DNA from: Shimia sp. R10_1
GTDB taxonomy: Bacteria; Pseudomonadota; Alphaproteobacteria; Rhodobacterales; Rhodobacteraceae
Length of the DNA: 64,000 bases
Reading direction: 5' to 3'
Assembly (NCBI RefSeq): GCF_017744095.1
Contig: NZ_JAGHQX010000004.1
Location: 1-64,000 of the forward strand
Of this stretch, positions 1 to 9,222 are shown piece by piece. How positions within the stretch are numbered: the stretch's first letter is position 1; each line of letters starts with the position of its first letter. The notes under the pieces were generated by a model, which was not told the DNA's origin, searched no databases, and saw only the letters and a program-made list of their open reading frames with translations. Both the position numbers and the translations under genes were made by a program.

Positions 1-58
1 CCTGGTGCTCTTTCAAAATGCCAATGATCTGTTCTTCGCTGAAACGGCTTCTTTTCAT
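1..58 (-). CDS. IS3-family transposase OrfA, N-terminal part only
   Basis: The visible 19 residues begin MKRSRFSEEQIIGILKEHQ. This is the characteristic start of the OrfA helix-turn-helix protein of IS3-family elements of the IS407 type. The rest of the gene lies beyond the window. The start codon is preceded on the minus strand by GAGGAGACAG, a fair ribosome binding site. Whether the element is intact cannot be judged here. Confidence 0.75.
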   Translation of the reverse strand, partial: MKRSRFSEEQIIGILKEHQ

Positions 59-123
59 CGTCTGTCTCCTCAGTTGGAGAACAGGCTAACCAAAATTTCA
101 GGACATTTCAGGGGAGCAGGTCA
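1..123 (-). mobile_element. IS3-family insertion sequence, cut by window edge
   Basis: The left edge of the window holds the beginning of an IS3-family element read on the minus strand. An OrfA start lies at 58. Upstream of it the minus strand has a leader whose outer end reads TGACCTGCTCCCCTGAAATG, which looks like an IS3-type terminal repeat starting with TGA. I place the element end at 123 from this motif; the other end lies outside the window, so the repeat could not be matched to its partner. The end of the upstream glycosyltransferase operon lies only 120 bp away, so this IS marks the known left limit of the accessory block. Confidence 0.6.
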
Positions 124-245
124 GTCCCCTCACACACCCCTAAGTCTCGGGGATTACTTAGGCAATCAACGGGTCTCTGAGACTAGGGCGGAGAGAAATA
201 TCAGTAAAAACTAAAATCAGCTCGACTTACGAACATCGATGGGGT

Positions 246-1964
246 CTATAACTTACTCGAAAATTCTACCATTTTTGTTTTGGTACAATTTATACGATTT
301 CGACCCAGCTCACAGGCTTCAACCAGACAATTGTAGAAATTTCTGCTGGAAGTCTGCTTTATCCAATTGGTATGAGCTCTTTGGAGTGTAACCGTTTGGT
401 TCCAAAAATCTTGGTCAGTAAGAAGTCTAATCGCCATTTCAGCCCAACCAGATACGTCGCGTTCGTCGAAAATCGTTTGCTGAGGTTGCCGGCCTGAAAC
501 ATCCGAATGACTAAAAGTCAAAATGGGAATTCCACTTCGCCTCGCAACACTTGCCCCTCCAGATCCGCCAGTAAATCCCGGGAGATGCAAAAACAGTGAG
601 GAGTTGCAAACCAACTCACTAAACTCAATAAACGGTAAAACGGGAAGAACTCGGATTTGACCTGCGCGAACACGCTTTTCTATTAGACGATTTGACCTTA
701 CCAGTTCGTCCGGGTCAGCCGCACCTACAAAGTACCACACTGTTCCCGGTACTCTATCTAGAATGCCAAACATCCGCTTCAAATTTGCATCGCTCATTTC
801 AGCCATCTTTACATTGAGCCTTACGCCGCTGATGGCGGATACAATGGTTTGACTTTCGGATACCGACCTATCTAAGTGTTTATCCACTGAGCTATCGTTA
901 CCGAGTATGGTTGGATAAGGCTGAACTCGTACCACAGATTTACCGAAATCTCCCGTTATCTTATGTGGTCCTCTCGCGATTATCATATCGATTTCTTTAT
1001 CAACCTGATTGTTGGATTGAATAAAGAAGAACACAGTTGGGAAAAAATCATACAGGCAATGCCTAATCAGCCGGCTCTCATTAGAGAATAAGCCTCGATG
1101 CCCGCCGCCATACAAAATGACATCGGGTTTAATTTCCAGTATTTTATTGCAAGTAGAAACGAGACCTTCCAGATCTCTGCTGATCATATAGTGAATGAAG
1201 AACCTCGTATTGTAGAGGTCTTCAAGAATATTTTGAGCTAGCTTTTCAATAGTAGTCCTTTTCTGTGGATGAAAGGACTCAGCGACTACAGGGGTTGTTA
1301 CAACAAACCTCTCATTCGTAATAAAAACATGAACTTCAATATTTTTATCTACTGACAATAAGTTTCGACCCATTGCAAAAATAACTCTCGAATGTGTGTG
1401 TACATCAGAGACTTTTAGAACATCCAAACAAATCGCAATTCTTTTTGGATTAGAAGATCTTGTAGCCAACGTCGAAAAATCACCACCAACCTCTATCGAG
1501 GTATGAGCATAGTCTTTTACAAGGTTCAATAACTCTCTATCTTTCTTTAGTATCCTCTGATCAGGAATCATTTCCATGACACGCGCACACTGTTCGCGAA
1601 ACTCTCGAAATCTTCTCTCCTGCAATAATTCTTTGGCAAACTTTACTCGCGCCACTCTAATTTGTTTTTTGGCAAACAATACTCGTCTCGAGTTTTTGTC
1701 GTTCTTTGAATGCAATGAAACAGGTGACCCACTTCTCGTAAGGTCGAAAGAAGCAATTAATTGCCATTGAAAAATCGCTTCACGCCAATCCCTCCGGCGC
1801 ATTGCAAACATTGCTTTCCGACGGGTATCTAGCATACCCGTGTCTGTTTTGCTGTTTACATAAAAAATAGTTCCTAGCAGCCAGTCCTTGGTTTCCTCAG
1901 ACAGGTTCCGCTTTATCCATCTTGGCACATAACGCCGGTATATTCTAAGAAGAGCTTGTTCCAT
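246..1964 (-). CDS. Putative GT-B-like glycosyltransferase, paralogue A
   Basis: A 572-residue protein, last gene of the leftward operon. Residues from about 173 onward are very similar to the C-terminal half of the next gene upstream, so the two are tandem paralogues. Shared features are an N-terminal Rossmann-like start (RIAICLDVLK), a central YGGGHRGLFSNESR motif, and a glycine-rich GFTGGSGGASVARRSGIP near residue 459. The last is placed like the sugar-nucleotide site of GT-B enzymes such as GT4 or GT41. The N-terminal 170 residues are basic and helical, with TPR-like character, but shorter than in the paralogue. Donor and acceptor are unknown. The alternative is a non-catalytic GT-fold protein. 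The codon use is AT-rich compared with the core genes. Confidence 0.55.
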   Translation of the reverse strand: MEQALLRIYRRYVPRWIKRNLSEETKDWLLGTIFYVNSKTDTGMLDTRRKAMFAMRRRDWREAIFQWQLIASFDLTRSGSPVSLHSKNDKNSRRVLFAKKQIRVARVKFAKELLQERRFREFREQCARVMEMIPDQRILKKDRELLNLVKDYAHTSIEVGGDFSTLATRSSNPKRIAICLDVLKVSDVHTHSRVIFAMGRNLLSVDKNIEVHVFITNERFVVTTPVVAESFHPQKRTTIEKLAQNILEDLYNTRFFIHYMISRDLEGLVSTCNKILEIKPDVILYGGGHRGLFSNESRLIRHCLYDFFPTVFFFIQSNNQVDKEIDMIIARGPHKITGDFGKSVVRVQPYPTILGNDSSVDKHLDRSVSESQTIVSAISGVRLNVKMAEMSDANLKRMFGILDRVPGTVWYFVGAADPDELVRSNRLIEKRVRAGQIRVLPVLPFIEFSELVCNSSLFLHLPGFTGGSGGASVARRSGIPILTFSHSDVSGRQPQQTIFDERDVSGWAEMAIRLLTDQDFWNQTVTLQRAHTNWIKQTSSRNFYNCLVEACELGRNRINCTKTKMVEFSSKL

Positions 1965-2005
1965 CAGTAGAGTATTCTGTGCCTATAGAACGCCGCGAAG
2001 ATCGT

Positions 2006-4456
2006 TTAAAGACCTTCAGCAAGCATGGGGCTTTGGGGCGATGATCTCACAGAAGACCTCTTTAAATACCGCTCAGCAGTTTCAAAAATGCAATCATAAA
2101 AGCCACTTGTAGCAGTGTCCCGTATCCATTGTGTGTGCGCAAACTGAGCATTAACAGTCTCTTCCCAACAAGCTAGATCACTTAGTAGATTGAAAGATAA
2201 ATCAACAGCTTTCGATAATTCTTCATCCGAAAAAACGGTTTCAGGAGGTTGGCGTCCCGACACATCTGAGTGCTCAAAGGTAACAACAGGAACCCCGCTT
2301 CTTCGCGCGACAGACGCACCGCCTGAGCCTCCAGTTAATCCAGGCATATGGAAAAAAAGAGACGCATTGCTGACCAAGTCTGTAAACTCTTCAAACGGTA
2401 AGAGAGGATGTAAGACTATCTGTCCTTTATAAATACGTTGAGAAATTTCAGGATTGGTCTTTGCGATCAAATCTGGCTTAGAAGCGCCTATTATATGCCA
2501 GACAGCACCAGGCACTCTATCAAGGATAGAAAACATTTCTTTCATTTCGTCGCGATCCATTTTCTGGATGTGTACATCCATCCTAACTCCTGCAATCGCG
2601 GAGACGATTATCTTGTTGTCAAACTTTATGGGGTCTATCAGTACTTCATCAAGTTGGGCGGATTTATCTATTGTGGGATAAGGTTGGACTCGAACAATCG
2701 CGTTTCCAATGTTTCCTTCGATCGCGTGCGGTCCACGTGCTATGATCAAATCTGTTTTTTCGTCTACCTGATTGTTAGCCTGAATATAGAAGAACGCCGT
2801 TGGAAAGTAATCAAATAGACAATGTCGGATCACTCGGCTTTCGTTCGAAAATAAACCTCGGTGCCCTCCGCCGTAAAGAATAACTTCGGGATTGATTTCA
2901 AAGATACTTTTACATGTTGAAACAACACCTTCTAAACCAGAATTACGGAACACATGTTGGAAAAAACGCTTCCCAATAAATTCAGGCATAGCGTTAACTG
3001 CCCGATCCATCATTCTTTCTATATTGGCGGGGTTAAATGATGAATTCAATGCAGGTGTTGTGACTGCAAGGCGCTCGTTGGTAATGATAAGATGAATCTC
3101 TAGGTTCGGATCCAACTCCAATAAATTTCGACTGACCGCATAGACCACACGTGAGTGCGTATGAATTTCTGAAATTTTAAATACATCTAAACAAATAGCG
3201 ATGCGTCGCGTTCCAGCACTAGAAGACCGAGATTCAAGAGCGCCGTCTTCGTTCAAAGCATCTTGTACATAAGTGCGTAACAAATTTAACAAGTTTGGGT
3301 CATTCTTCATGATCCGATGGTCAGGCAACATTTCCAGAACACGGTTTATAAGTTCATCGGACTCTCGGCGACGTCCATTGTCTCGGAGCTCTTGCGCTAA
3401 ACCAATCCGTGCATTCCTTAGTTGATTTTTCGCATATTGAGATCGTCGTGCCATTTCTTTTGCATTTTTAGCAACGTGTGTGCGGCTCTTCGTGGTAATT
3501 GGGTTCGAAACAGCAGCCGCTAACTGCCAATAATCAACAGCCTCACGCCAGTCTTTTTTGCTAACTGCAAGCTCAGCTTGAGCACGCAGAATTCTCTGAT
3601 GATCAGGCTGCAATCTCGCAAATCGTTCGATGAGCCAATCAGCTTCTACGTCTCGCCCTACTGCAAGCAACCGGCACGCGCCCGCTCCGCTCTGATCAAC
3701 TATACGCTGCAGAGAGTTTTCGGAGATTTCGCTTTTAACCAAATCAAAGGCAGTCCACCATTCTTTCAATTCAGCAAGATCACCATCTGGGCTAAGTATA
3801 AGCCCATTGAGAAGCAGCTTTTCGTGCAATGATATACTTGAACCAGCATCTGGCCAGAACGATAGTAGTGGCTGAATTGATGCACATGCCTCATCAAGCT
3901 TTTCTTGTTCTAAGGCTTTGACTGCGACACTAACATATCCTCGGCGAAGGGCTTCACGGCCGTTATCAGAGCAGAAGGAGAATTGTGAATTCCAAAAATC
4001 AAACAAATATTCCTTACGCGTTTGCGATACAGATGCATTAAGTACTTTCTTTGTCTTACCATCCAAGGAGAGTTTCAAACTACATTTCTCTTGCCAAAGC
4101 GAATTTGGATTTAACTCACCGGCTTTTATCAAGAGCAACCGCAGTTTTATTTCGCAAATCGCGAGTTTGCGACCAGCCGTAAGCAACAACCTCCGGCTTT
4201 CCTTTTTAGAAGCTGCTTCTGTGTATAGCGCAATGAATCTCTGCCAAGCTTTCATCGCCAACATTGGATCGTTTACACGTTCGGACGCCTCAGCTAAGCG
4301 CTTGATTTTTGTTAAATTTCTACCGCACGCCTTAATGAGAAAATGCTGCGTCCTTCTTTCCCAGCTGCTACCGAAAACCCTTCTGTTCACTCGAAGAAAA
4401 AATCGGAAAGAGCTGAGTTTTAGCGCTCTTATCAAGTGCTTCGCGCTTTTTAACAT
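2006..4456 (-). CDS. Putative TPR-containing GT-B-like glycosyltransferase, paralogue B
   Basis: An 816-residue protein. Residues 1-410 are helical with TPR-like segments (repeated Trp, Ala and Arg helices such as KKDWREAVDYWQLAAA). Residues from about 415 to 800 form a putative GT-B catalytic region, with RIAICLDVFK at the start and GLTGGSGGASVARRSGVP near 703. A TPR array followed by a GT-B domain recalls the O-GlcNAc transferase/SPINDLY and HMW1C-like protein glycosyltransferases, so the acceptor might be a protein; that is inference. The stop lies 41 bp before paralogue A, and the gene follows the cyclase gene by 78 bp in the same direction, suggesting shared transcription. Confidence 0.55.
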   Translation of the reverse strand: MLKSAKHLIRALKLSSFRFFLRVNRRVFGSSWERRTQHFLIKACGRNLTKIKRLAEASERVNDPMLAMKAWQRFIALYTEAASKKESRRLLLTAGRKLAICEIKLRLLLIKAGELNPNSLWQEKCSLKLSLDGKTKKVLNASVSQTRKEYLFDFWNSQFSFCSDNGREALRRGYVSVAVKALEQEKLDEACASIQPLLSFWPDAGSSISLHEKLLLNGLILSPDGDLAELKEWWTAFDLVKSEISENSLQRIVDQSGAGACRLLAVGRDVEADWLIERFARLQPDHQRILRAQAELAVSKKDWREAVDYWQLAAAVSNPITTKSRTHVAKNAKEMARRSQYAKNQLRNARIGLAQELRDNGRRRESDELINRVLEMLPDHRIMKNDPNLLNLLRTYVQDALNEDGALESRSSSAGTRRIAICLDVFKISEIHTHSRVVYAVSRNLLELDPNLEIHLIITNERLAVTTPALNSSFNPANIERMMDRAVNAMPEFIGKRFFQHVFRNSGLEGVVSTCKSIFEINPEVILYGGGHRGLFSNESRVIRHCLFDYFPTAFFYIQANNQVDEKTDLIIARGPHAIEGNIGNAIVRVQPYPTIDKSAQLDEVLIDPIKFDNKIIVSAIAGVRMDVHIQKMDRDEMKEMFSILDRVPGAVWHIIGASKPDLIAKTNPEISQRIYKGQIVLHPLLPFEEFTDLVSNASLFFHMPGLTGGSGGASVARRSGVPVVTFEHSDVSGRQPPETVFSDEELSKAVDLSFNLLSDLACWEETVNAQFAHTQWIRDTATSGFYDCIFETAERYLKRSSVRSSPQSPMLAEGL

Positions 4457-4534
4457 CTATTGTTACTCACAGTGGTGCGTTTGGTATTGTCTGGAACAGG
4501 AATTGAGTGCCGCTTGGCACTCAAACATTTTTGA

Positions 4535-5554
4535 CTAGACGGTCGCTATGGGTGTTAACGGTGATCCTACTGCACCAGTGAGCCGCAATGGGGGCGCAGT
4601 CAAAAAGAACCGTGAACGATTGTTGTCCCTTAGAAATTGCGCGAGGTCTGCAAGGAACCACAGCTCTCCCAAAGGCAACCCAAGCTTGAACAAACAGTGT
4701 TCATGTAATGGTAGTGTAGAGCCGCAGTAATCATCAGCAAAGGTTTTCCCTACGGCTTCAATAGCCAAATTGTCGGATACAATTGCAGCTATCCCGCTAT
4801 CGGTAATCCATTTCAATAACTTTGGATCGTGGCCATCCATAACGGCACAAGCGTTCTTTAAACTGGCGTCAGGCTCTCCCTGTGCTTGCATTATCAGCTT
4901 ATCTAAACCTGTCCAAAGGCAGAGAATATCACCGCTTTGAATTTCAATGTCATCACATTCCAATACGCGCATTAGGTCATCATAGTTAACCTCATGACGT
5001 GGGAAATCACCGAAATGGCTATGGAGATCCACCAAAACACCTCGACCTTGAACACCGTGACAGGCCATGTGTTCGATGCCAAGTTTCTTTGCTTGTGTGC
5101 TGTGGTTCTTTTTGTTCAGAATTACGTCGGTGTGCGCTCTAAAACCGTTATAATAGACAGGCTCTTGGTTTCCATCACCGTAGACATCAAACATCGAACC
5201 CCTGTGGGCAAGACTATCCCATTGGGTTGAGTATTGAGTGTACAACAACACAGCATCATCCGAAGCTATGTCAGGATGGCGAGCATCAAATTCTTGCCAA
5301 AGGTAGTTATAGTATGGAGCGTTATTACGAATCACAGGTTGAAACACTGGCGGGTGTCGCACCGCGCTCAGTACATTCCCGCCAGGATAATCCAGCGGGA
5401 GAGACAAACAAAAAGACTCGCCGGTTCTGATCTCCGCAGCCCCCTGGCGAATTTGTTCTTTTCCGATAAGATTTATACGACCTAGCTGATCGTTTTCTCC
5501 CCAGTCCCCCCAGGTTGATCCTTCTGGGCGTTGGGTCCAACGTTTCTTATTCAT
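4535..5554 (-). CDS. Cyclase-family (PF04199) metal-dependent hydrolase
   Basis: A 339-residue protein of the kynurenine formamidase/isatin hydrolase superfamily, which uses a divalent metal to hydrolyse amides, lactams or cyclic imides. The sequence carries TQWDSLAH near residues 109-116, the form taken by the metal-binding His/Asp motif in the longer clade of this family, and a GRGVLVDL stretch typical of the same clade. The start overlaps the stop of the upstream lyase gene by four bases (ATGA), so translation is probably coupled. The substrate is unknown. Its position between a lyase and glycosyltransferases suggests that it opens or closes a ring in a pathway intermediate. Confidence 0.8.
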   Translation of the reverse strand: MNKKRWTQRPEGSTWGDWGENDQLGRINLIGKEQIRQGAAEIRTGESFCLSLPLDYPGGNVLSAVRHPPVFQPVIRNNAPYYNYLWQEFDARHPDIASDDAVLLYTQYSTQWDSLAHRGSMFDVYGDGNQEPVYYNGFRAHTDVILNKKNHSTQAKKLGIEHMACHGVQGRGVLVDLHSHFGDFPRHEVNYDDLMRVLECDDIEIQSGDILCLWTGLDKLIMQAQGEPDASLKNACAVMDGHDPKLLKWITDSGIAAIVSDNLAIEAVGKTFADDYCGSTLPLHEHCLFKLGLPLGELWFLADLAQFLRDNNRSRFFLTAPPLRLTGAVGSPLTPIATV

Positions 5555-6915
5555 ACCGGAAAACCTTTTGTCTCTGCCTTTTTTAAAACCAAATCGACCA
5601 TCTTGCCGGCTGCGCCCGTATAGTTTTTTGGGTCAAGAAGTTCATCCAGATCAGAACTCGAGAGCTTATCTTTCACAATTTGCAACTTTCTGAGTTCCTG
5701 GCGCAAAGTAGAACCGTTGTTTATAGACTTTTGGGCAGCATCGGTAACCGCATCATGAGCTCCCATGTTTCCAAGATACGGAGCCAACCCCATCATTACA
5801 CCTTGGGACATAATAAGTCCGCCGTTTGATTGCAGATTTTTCATCATAGCTTCAGTATCGACATCCAACCCTTCAAGAACTGGCGCAAGGTGCATCAAGG
5901 ACCCTGACATGAGCAAAAAGGCTTCAGGAATCACTATCCACTCAATGGGCATTCCCGCGACTGCGCGCTCATGCTCTTGGATCATAGCGGACATTTGACT
6001 GCTAACCTTTTCTCGCATCATTGCTGCGATCGCAATCACAGGAGGACATGCTATGGGATTCCGCTTTTGAGGCATCGCAGAAGATGCGCCTCTTCCAGCT
6101 TGAAAAGGCTCTCGCAATTCACCGATTTCTGAACGCATACATGTAGCGATTTCTGTAGCAATTTTGCCAAGTGAAGCTGACACCATGCCCAGCCATGCGA
6201 TACACTCAGTCCATCCGTCTCGAGAGTTGTGCCATGACACTTCGGGAACACCTAGGCCCATGATACGTCCCATAGCTTGACGAACGGCCAAAGCGTCTGG
6301 TCCCATAGTGGACAACGTACCAACAGCTCCACCGCACTGTACCAAAAGAGCGTTGGCACGCACACTTGGCAACCGCGCCTTGTGCCTCATCAGCTCATCT
6401 AGCCAAACCGCAACTTTATACCCAAACGTAATAGGCGCAGCGTGCTGCATAAAACTACGCCCCGCCATAGGAGTTTCCCGATGTTCTTTGGCAAGGTTTA
6501 TCAGCGCAACAATACACCGATCCAAATCAGCTTCGATAAGCAACAAGCCCGCTCGCATTTGCAAAGACAAGCCTGTGTCCAATATGTCTTGGGTCGTTGA
6601 CCCCCAGTGGAGGTACTTTTTGGTTTCCGAATCGCAAAGCTTTGAAAGCTGATGAACAAAAGGCATTATGGCAAAGCCGACTTTGTCAAATTCCTCCTTC
6701 ATCGCTTCTAGATCTATATCTTCGATTTTGGCAAATGATCGCAACTTATCCGCAACCCCGCTGGGGATAAGTCCTATTTCTTCTTGTGCACAGGCCAAAC
6801 CAACTTCAGCTTCTATCCAAGAGGCGAACCTTGCATCATCGGAAAACACATTGCGCATTTGCGGTGTGGAGTACTGGTCGCGATAGTATTCGCTGTCCAA
6901 GAGAGTTGCAGCCAT
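5551..6915 (-). CDS. Lyase of the PcaB/adenylosuccinate lyase superfamily
   Basis: A 454-residue aspartase/fumarase-superfamily protein. The signature loop SSAMPQKRNP lies near residues 277-286, and WGSTTQDILDT matches the second conserved region. The family either eliminates fumarate from argininosuccinate-like adducts or cycloisomerises carboxymuconate (PcaB). Overall length and the Gln in MPQKRNP resemble PcaB, but no protocatechuate genes are nearby. Next to an ATP-grasp ligase (15 bp upstream), a two-step amination is possible: ligase joins aspartate, lyase releases fumarate. That is inference from context. Start chosen at the ATG after GAGGGCTAAAA. Confidence 0.8.
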   Translation of the reverse strand: MAATLLDSEYYRDQYSTPQMRNVFSDDARFASWIEAEVGLACAQEEIGLIPSGVADKLRSFAKIEDIDLEAMKEEFDKVGFAIMPFVHQLSKLCDSETKKYLHWGSTTQDILDTGLSLQMRAGLLLIEADLDRCIVALINLAKEHRETPMAGRSFMQHAAPITFGYKVAVWLDELMRHKARLPSVRANALLVQCGGAVGTLSTMGPDALAVRQAMGRIMGLGVPEVSWHNSRDGWTECIAWLGMVSASLGKIATEIATCMRSEIGELREPFQAGRGASSAMPQKRNPIACPPVIAIAAMMREKVSSQMSAMIQEHERAVAGMPIEWIVIPEAFLLMSGSLMHLAPVLEGLDVDTEAMMKNLQSNGGLIMSQGVMMGLAPYLGNMGAHDAVTDAAQKSINNGSTLRQELRKLQIVKDKLSSSDLDELLDPKNYTGAAGKMVDLVLKKAETKGFPV

Positions 6916-6930
6916 TTTTAGCCCTCTTTG

Positions 6931-8181
6931 CTAGTTTGATCTATCGTAAAGATCTTTTCGCATGATCTTGCACCCGGTTTCATCATAAACTTCAAGCCGC
7001 CTGATCGCACACCTTAGGCGGGATTCAACTGTCTTCATGTCGCCTCCAGTTATCAAGAAAGCACCTACTCGAGAGCGTGTAGACATGTCTGAACCTATCA
7101 GCATGCCCTTTGTTTTGTAGTGTAGAAACTTCTCGATCACACCTTCAGCGATCAACTCTTGATATCCAGAAATAGACCCGAAACGGCCGGGCTTTGCGTA
7201 TACCGTATTTGTCATTGAGTAGAGCGTTGGCTCATGAGCTTGGACAGTTACTGGAACCTGTAAAAAACTGTCTACCGATGCATCTAGTGCGTCAAAACCG
7301 GAAATAAGCTTTGTCGTTGCTGATCCTGTACCACCAGACAAGCGCGCCGCAAACTCGATAATGCTAATCCCATTCTCGGAGAGAAGCGCTTGAACAAGCA
7401 TGGGGCAGTTATCTAACTCGAAAACTTTTGCAAGCTTAGTCAATACCTTCTCAGCCTGTTCCATATGATTTTCCGAAAGGTGATATGGGGCTATAGATCC
7501 AGTAGATTGCATAACTTGGTCGACGCCGCAGTCCGGCGGTACTGGGTACTTACGACGCACCAAAACGATTTTTGCGCTACCTTGTTCTATAAAGCAGTCA
7601 ATCGAAAGCTCAGGACCGCTGATAAACTCCTCTACGATCGCACGACCAACTCGCGACAAATCAAGTGCCATCTCAAGATATATTTTGAGTTCAGCAGCGT
7701 TGTTCACTTTCCGCACGCCTGCCGACCCATTTGTATCAGCAGGCTTTACTACAAGCGGATAGTTCAAGCCATCTACTTCAAAATCACTTCCTTTATCAAC
7801 ATAGACGTGTCGTGCAGTAGGCAGGCCATGAGCAACCAACTTGTCCTTCATAAGAGTTTTGTCGGCAATAGTAGTTGCTGTTTCGTAGCTATACGGACGC
7901 GGAAGTCCTAGCTGCTGTGAGACACATATAGCAACCGTGTTAGCTTGGTCCACACAGGTAGCAATGACCAAACTTGCTTCTTTCTCACGAGCAATGTTGA
8001 GAACTACATCTTTATCAAGGGTGCTCGCAACAATATGTTCATCAGCATATTTTTTTGCTGGCGGATTCTCAAAATAATCTACTAGTACAGTATAGTACCC
8101 TCTTGCCTTCAAATTTTCCAAGAGCACTGCGTGTGGAGCTGTGCCACCAAGTACGATAGCAACCAAGTTATTGTTAATCAT
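6931..8181 (-). CDS. ATP-grasp carboxylate-amine ligase family protein
   Basis: A 416-residue protein with ATP-grasp organisation. There is an N-terminal Rossmann-like preATP-grasp segment (VAIVLGGTAPHA), then the nucleotide-binding lysine region VVKPADTNGSAGV, then the acidic metal-binding segment ending EFAARLSGGTG. The family activates a carboxylate as acyl phosphate and joins it to an amine or thiol. The exact substrates cannot be read from the sequence. The start overlaps the stop of the dehydrogenase gene by four bases and the stop is 15 bp from the lyase gene, so these enzymes are probably made together and may act in sequence. Confidence 0.8.
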   Translation of the reverse strand: MINNNLVAIVLGGTAPHAVLLENLKARGYYTVLVDYFENPPAKKYADEHIVASTLDKDVVLNIAREKEASLVIATCVDQANTVAICVSQQLGLPRPYSYETATTIADKTLMKDKLVAHGLPTARHVYVDKGSDFEVDGLNYPLVVKPADTNGSAGVRKVNNAAELKIYLEMALDLSRVGRAIVEEFISGPELSIDCFIEQGSAKIVLVRRKYPVPPDCGVDQVMQSTGSIAPYHLSENHMEQAEKVLTKLAKVFELDNCPMLVQALLSENGISIIEFAARLSGGTGSATTKLISGFDALDASVDSFLQVPVTVQAHEPTLYSMTNTVYAKPGRFGSISGYQELIAEGVIEKFLHYKTKGMLIGSDMSTRSRVGAFLITGGDMKTVESRLRCAIRRLEVYDETGCKIMRKDLYDRSN

Positions 8182-9218
8182 CGAATGCTCTCTAGGGGAG
8201 GAAGTCCAAGCTCTGCCGACACTGTATCCAATTTCTCAACTACCGCAGGAGTCAGTGGCACTGTTTCGTTGCGATCGTCCATATAGCGTCTAGATCTTTC
8301 ACCTGGCAGTATTACCACGCCTGGACTACCAGAAGACTTCACTGCTTTTGATAGTCGACTAATTCGTTCTTGATAATCCTGCAAAGCCATAAATTTTGAA
8401 ACGTCAATCGCCAACAAAAAGTGACCACAATCAGATCTATCAGTCTTGTGGTCTAAATTCTTGGCCCCACCGCCAAAAGCTGACCCAGTCAATAGTCCAG
8501 CTAGTATATCTACAGAAAGCGCTAATCCGTATCCCTTTGCTCCACCTATAGGAAGCATTGCGCCAGCTAACGCGGCCTCAGCACTTGTTGTCGGAACTCC
8601 ATTTTCATCGACAGCCCAACCCTCCGGTATTTCCTCGCCATTCGCGGCGGCAAGTCGAATTTTTCCTCTCGCTGCATTGCTTATAGCCATATCGAAAACG
8701 ATTGGGCTACCATCGTCACCACTTGGAAATCCGAAAGCTAGAGGGTTTGTTCCTAGAATTGGTGTCGTGCTACCTGGAGCAGAAATCGCTGGTGCGGCGT
8801 TGCTCATCACAATACCAATTTTATTCGCTTTCACGGCAGCGCTGGCAATAAATGCAGCTGTTCCAAAGTTATTTGAATGCCTGATCCCAACCAATCCAAC
8901 TCCATATGTTTCAGACATGCTAATTGCGCGTTGCATGCCATGAACGGCAGCTACCTGTCCAAAACCATGATCAGCATCTAAAACTTCCAAAGCTAAAGCG
9001 GAAACAACAGGTTTCAGCGGAGTATCTCGACGCATTAACCCAGATTGAATTTTTCGCAAGTATATCGGAAGCCGCCCTAATCCGTGAGTACCTTTGCCAG
9101 TGGTATGAGCAAAAACAATGGATTCAGTGACAATTTCAGCATCTTCCAGCGGAACACCACATTTGGTGAGAGCCTCCATCGAGAATCTTTGTAGCTCCCG
9201 TATTGGGAAATCAGGCAT
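8178..9218 (-). CDS. Malate/L-lactate dehydrogenase family (Ldh_2) oxidoreductase
   Basis: A 346-residue NAD(P)H-dependent oxidoreductase of the PF02615 family, which includes ureidoglycolate, sulfolactate and delta1-piperideine-2-carboxylate reductases/dehydrogenases. Visible family marks are GKGTHGLGRLP with the catalytic-region His45, RHSNNFGTAA in the middle and GTNPLAFGFP. The fold is not the common Rossmann type. Likely role: reduction of a 2-oxo acid or cyclic imine, or oxidation of the corresponding hydroxy acid. It lies four bases downstream of the TIM-barrel gene and overlaps the ATP-grasp gene, the tightest part of the operon. Confidence 0.85.
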   Translation of the reverse strand: MPDFPIRELQRFSMEALTKCGVPLEDAEIVTESIVFAHTTGKGTHGLGRLPIYLRKIQSGLMRRDTPLKPVVSALALEVLDADHGFGQVAAVHGMQRAISMSETYGVGLVGIRHSNNFGTAAFIASAAVKANKIGIVMSNAAPAISAPGSTTPILGTNPLAFGFPSGDDGSPIVFDMAISNAARGKIRLAAANGEEIPEGWAVDENGVPTTSAEAALAGAMLPIGGAKGYGLALSVDILAGLLTGSAFGGGAKNLDHKTDRSDCGHFLLAIDVSKFMALQDYQERISRLSKAVKSSGSPGVVILPGERSRRYMDDRNETVPLTPAVVEKLDTVSAELGLPPLESIR

Positions 9219-9222
9219 TGTA

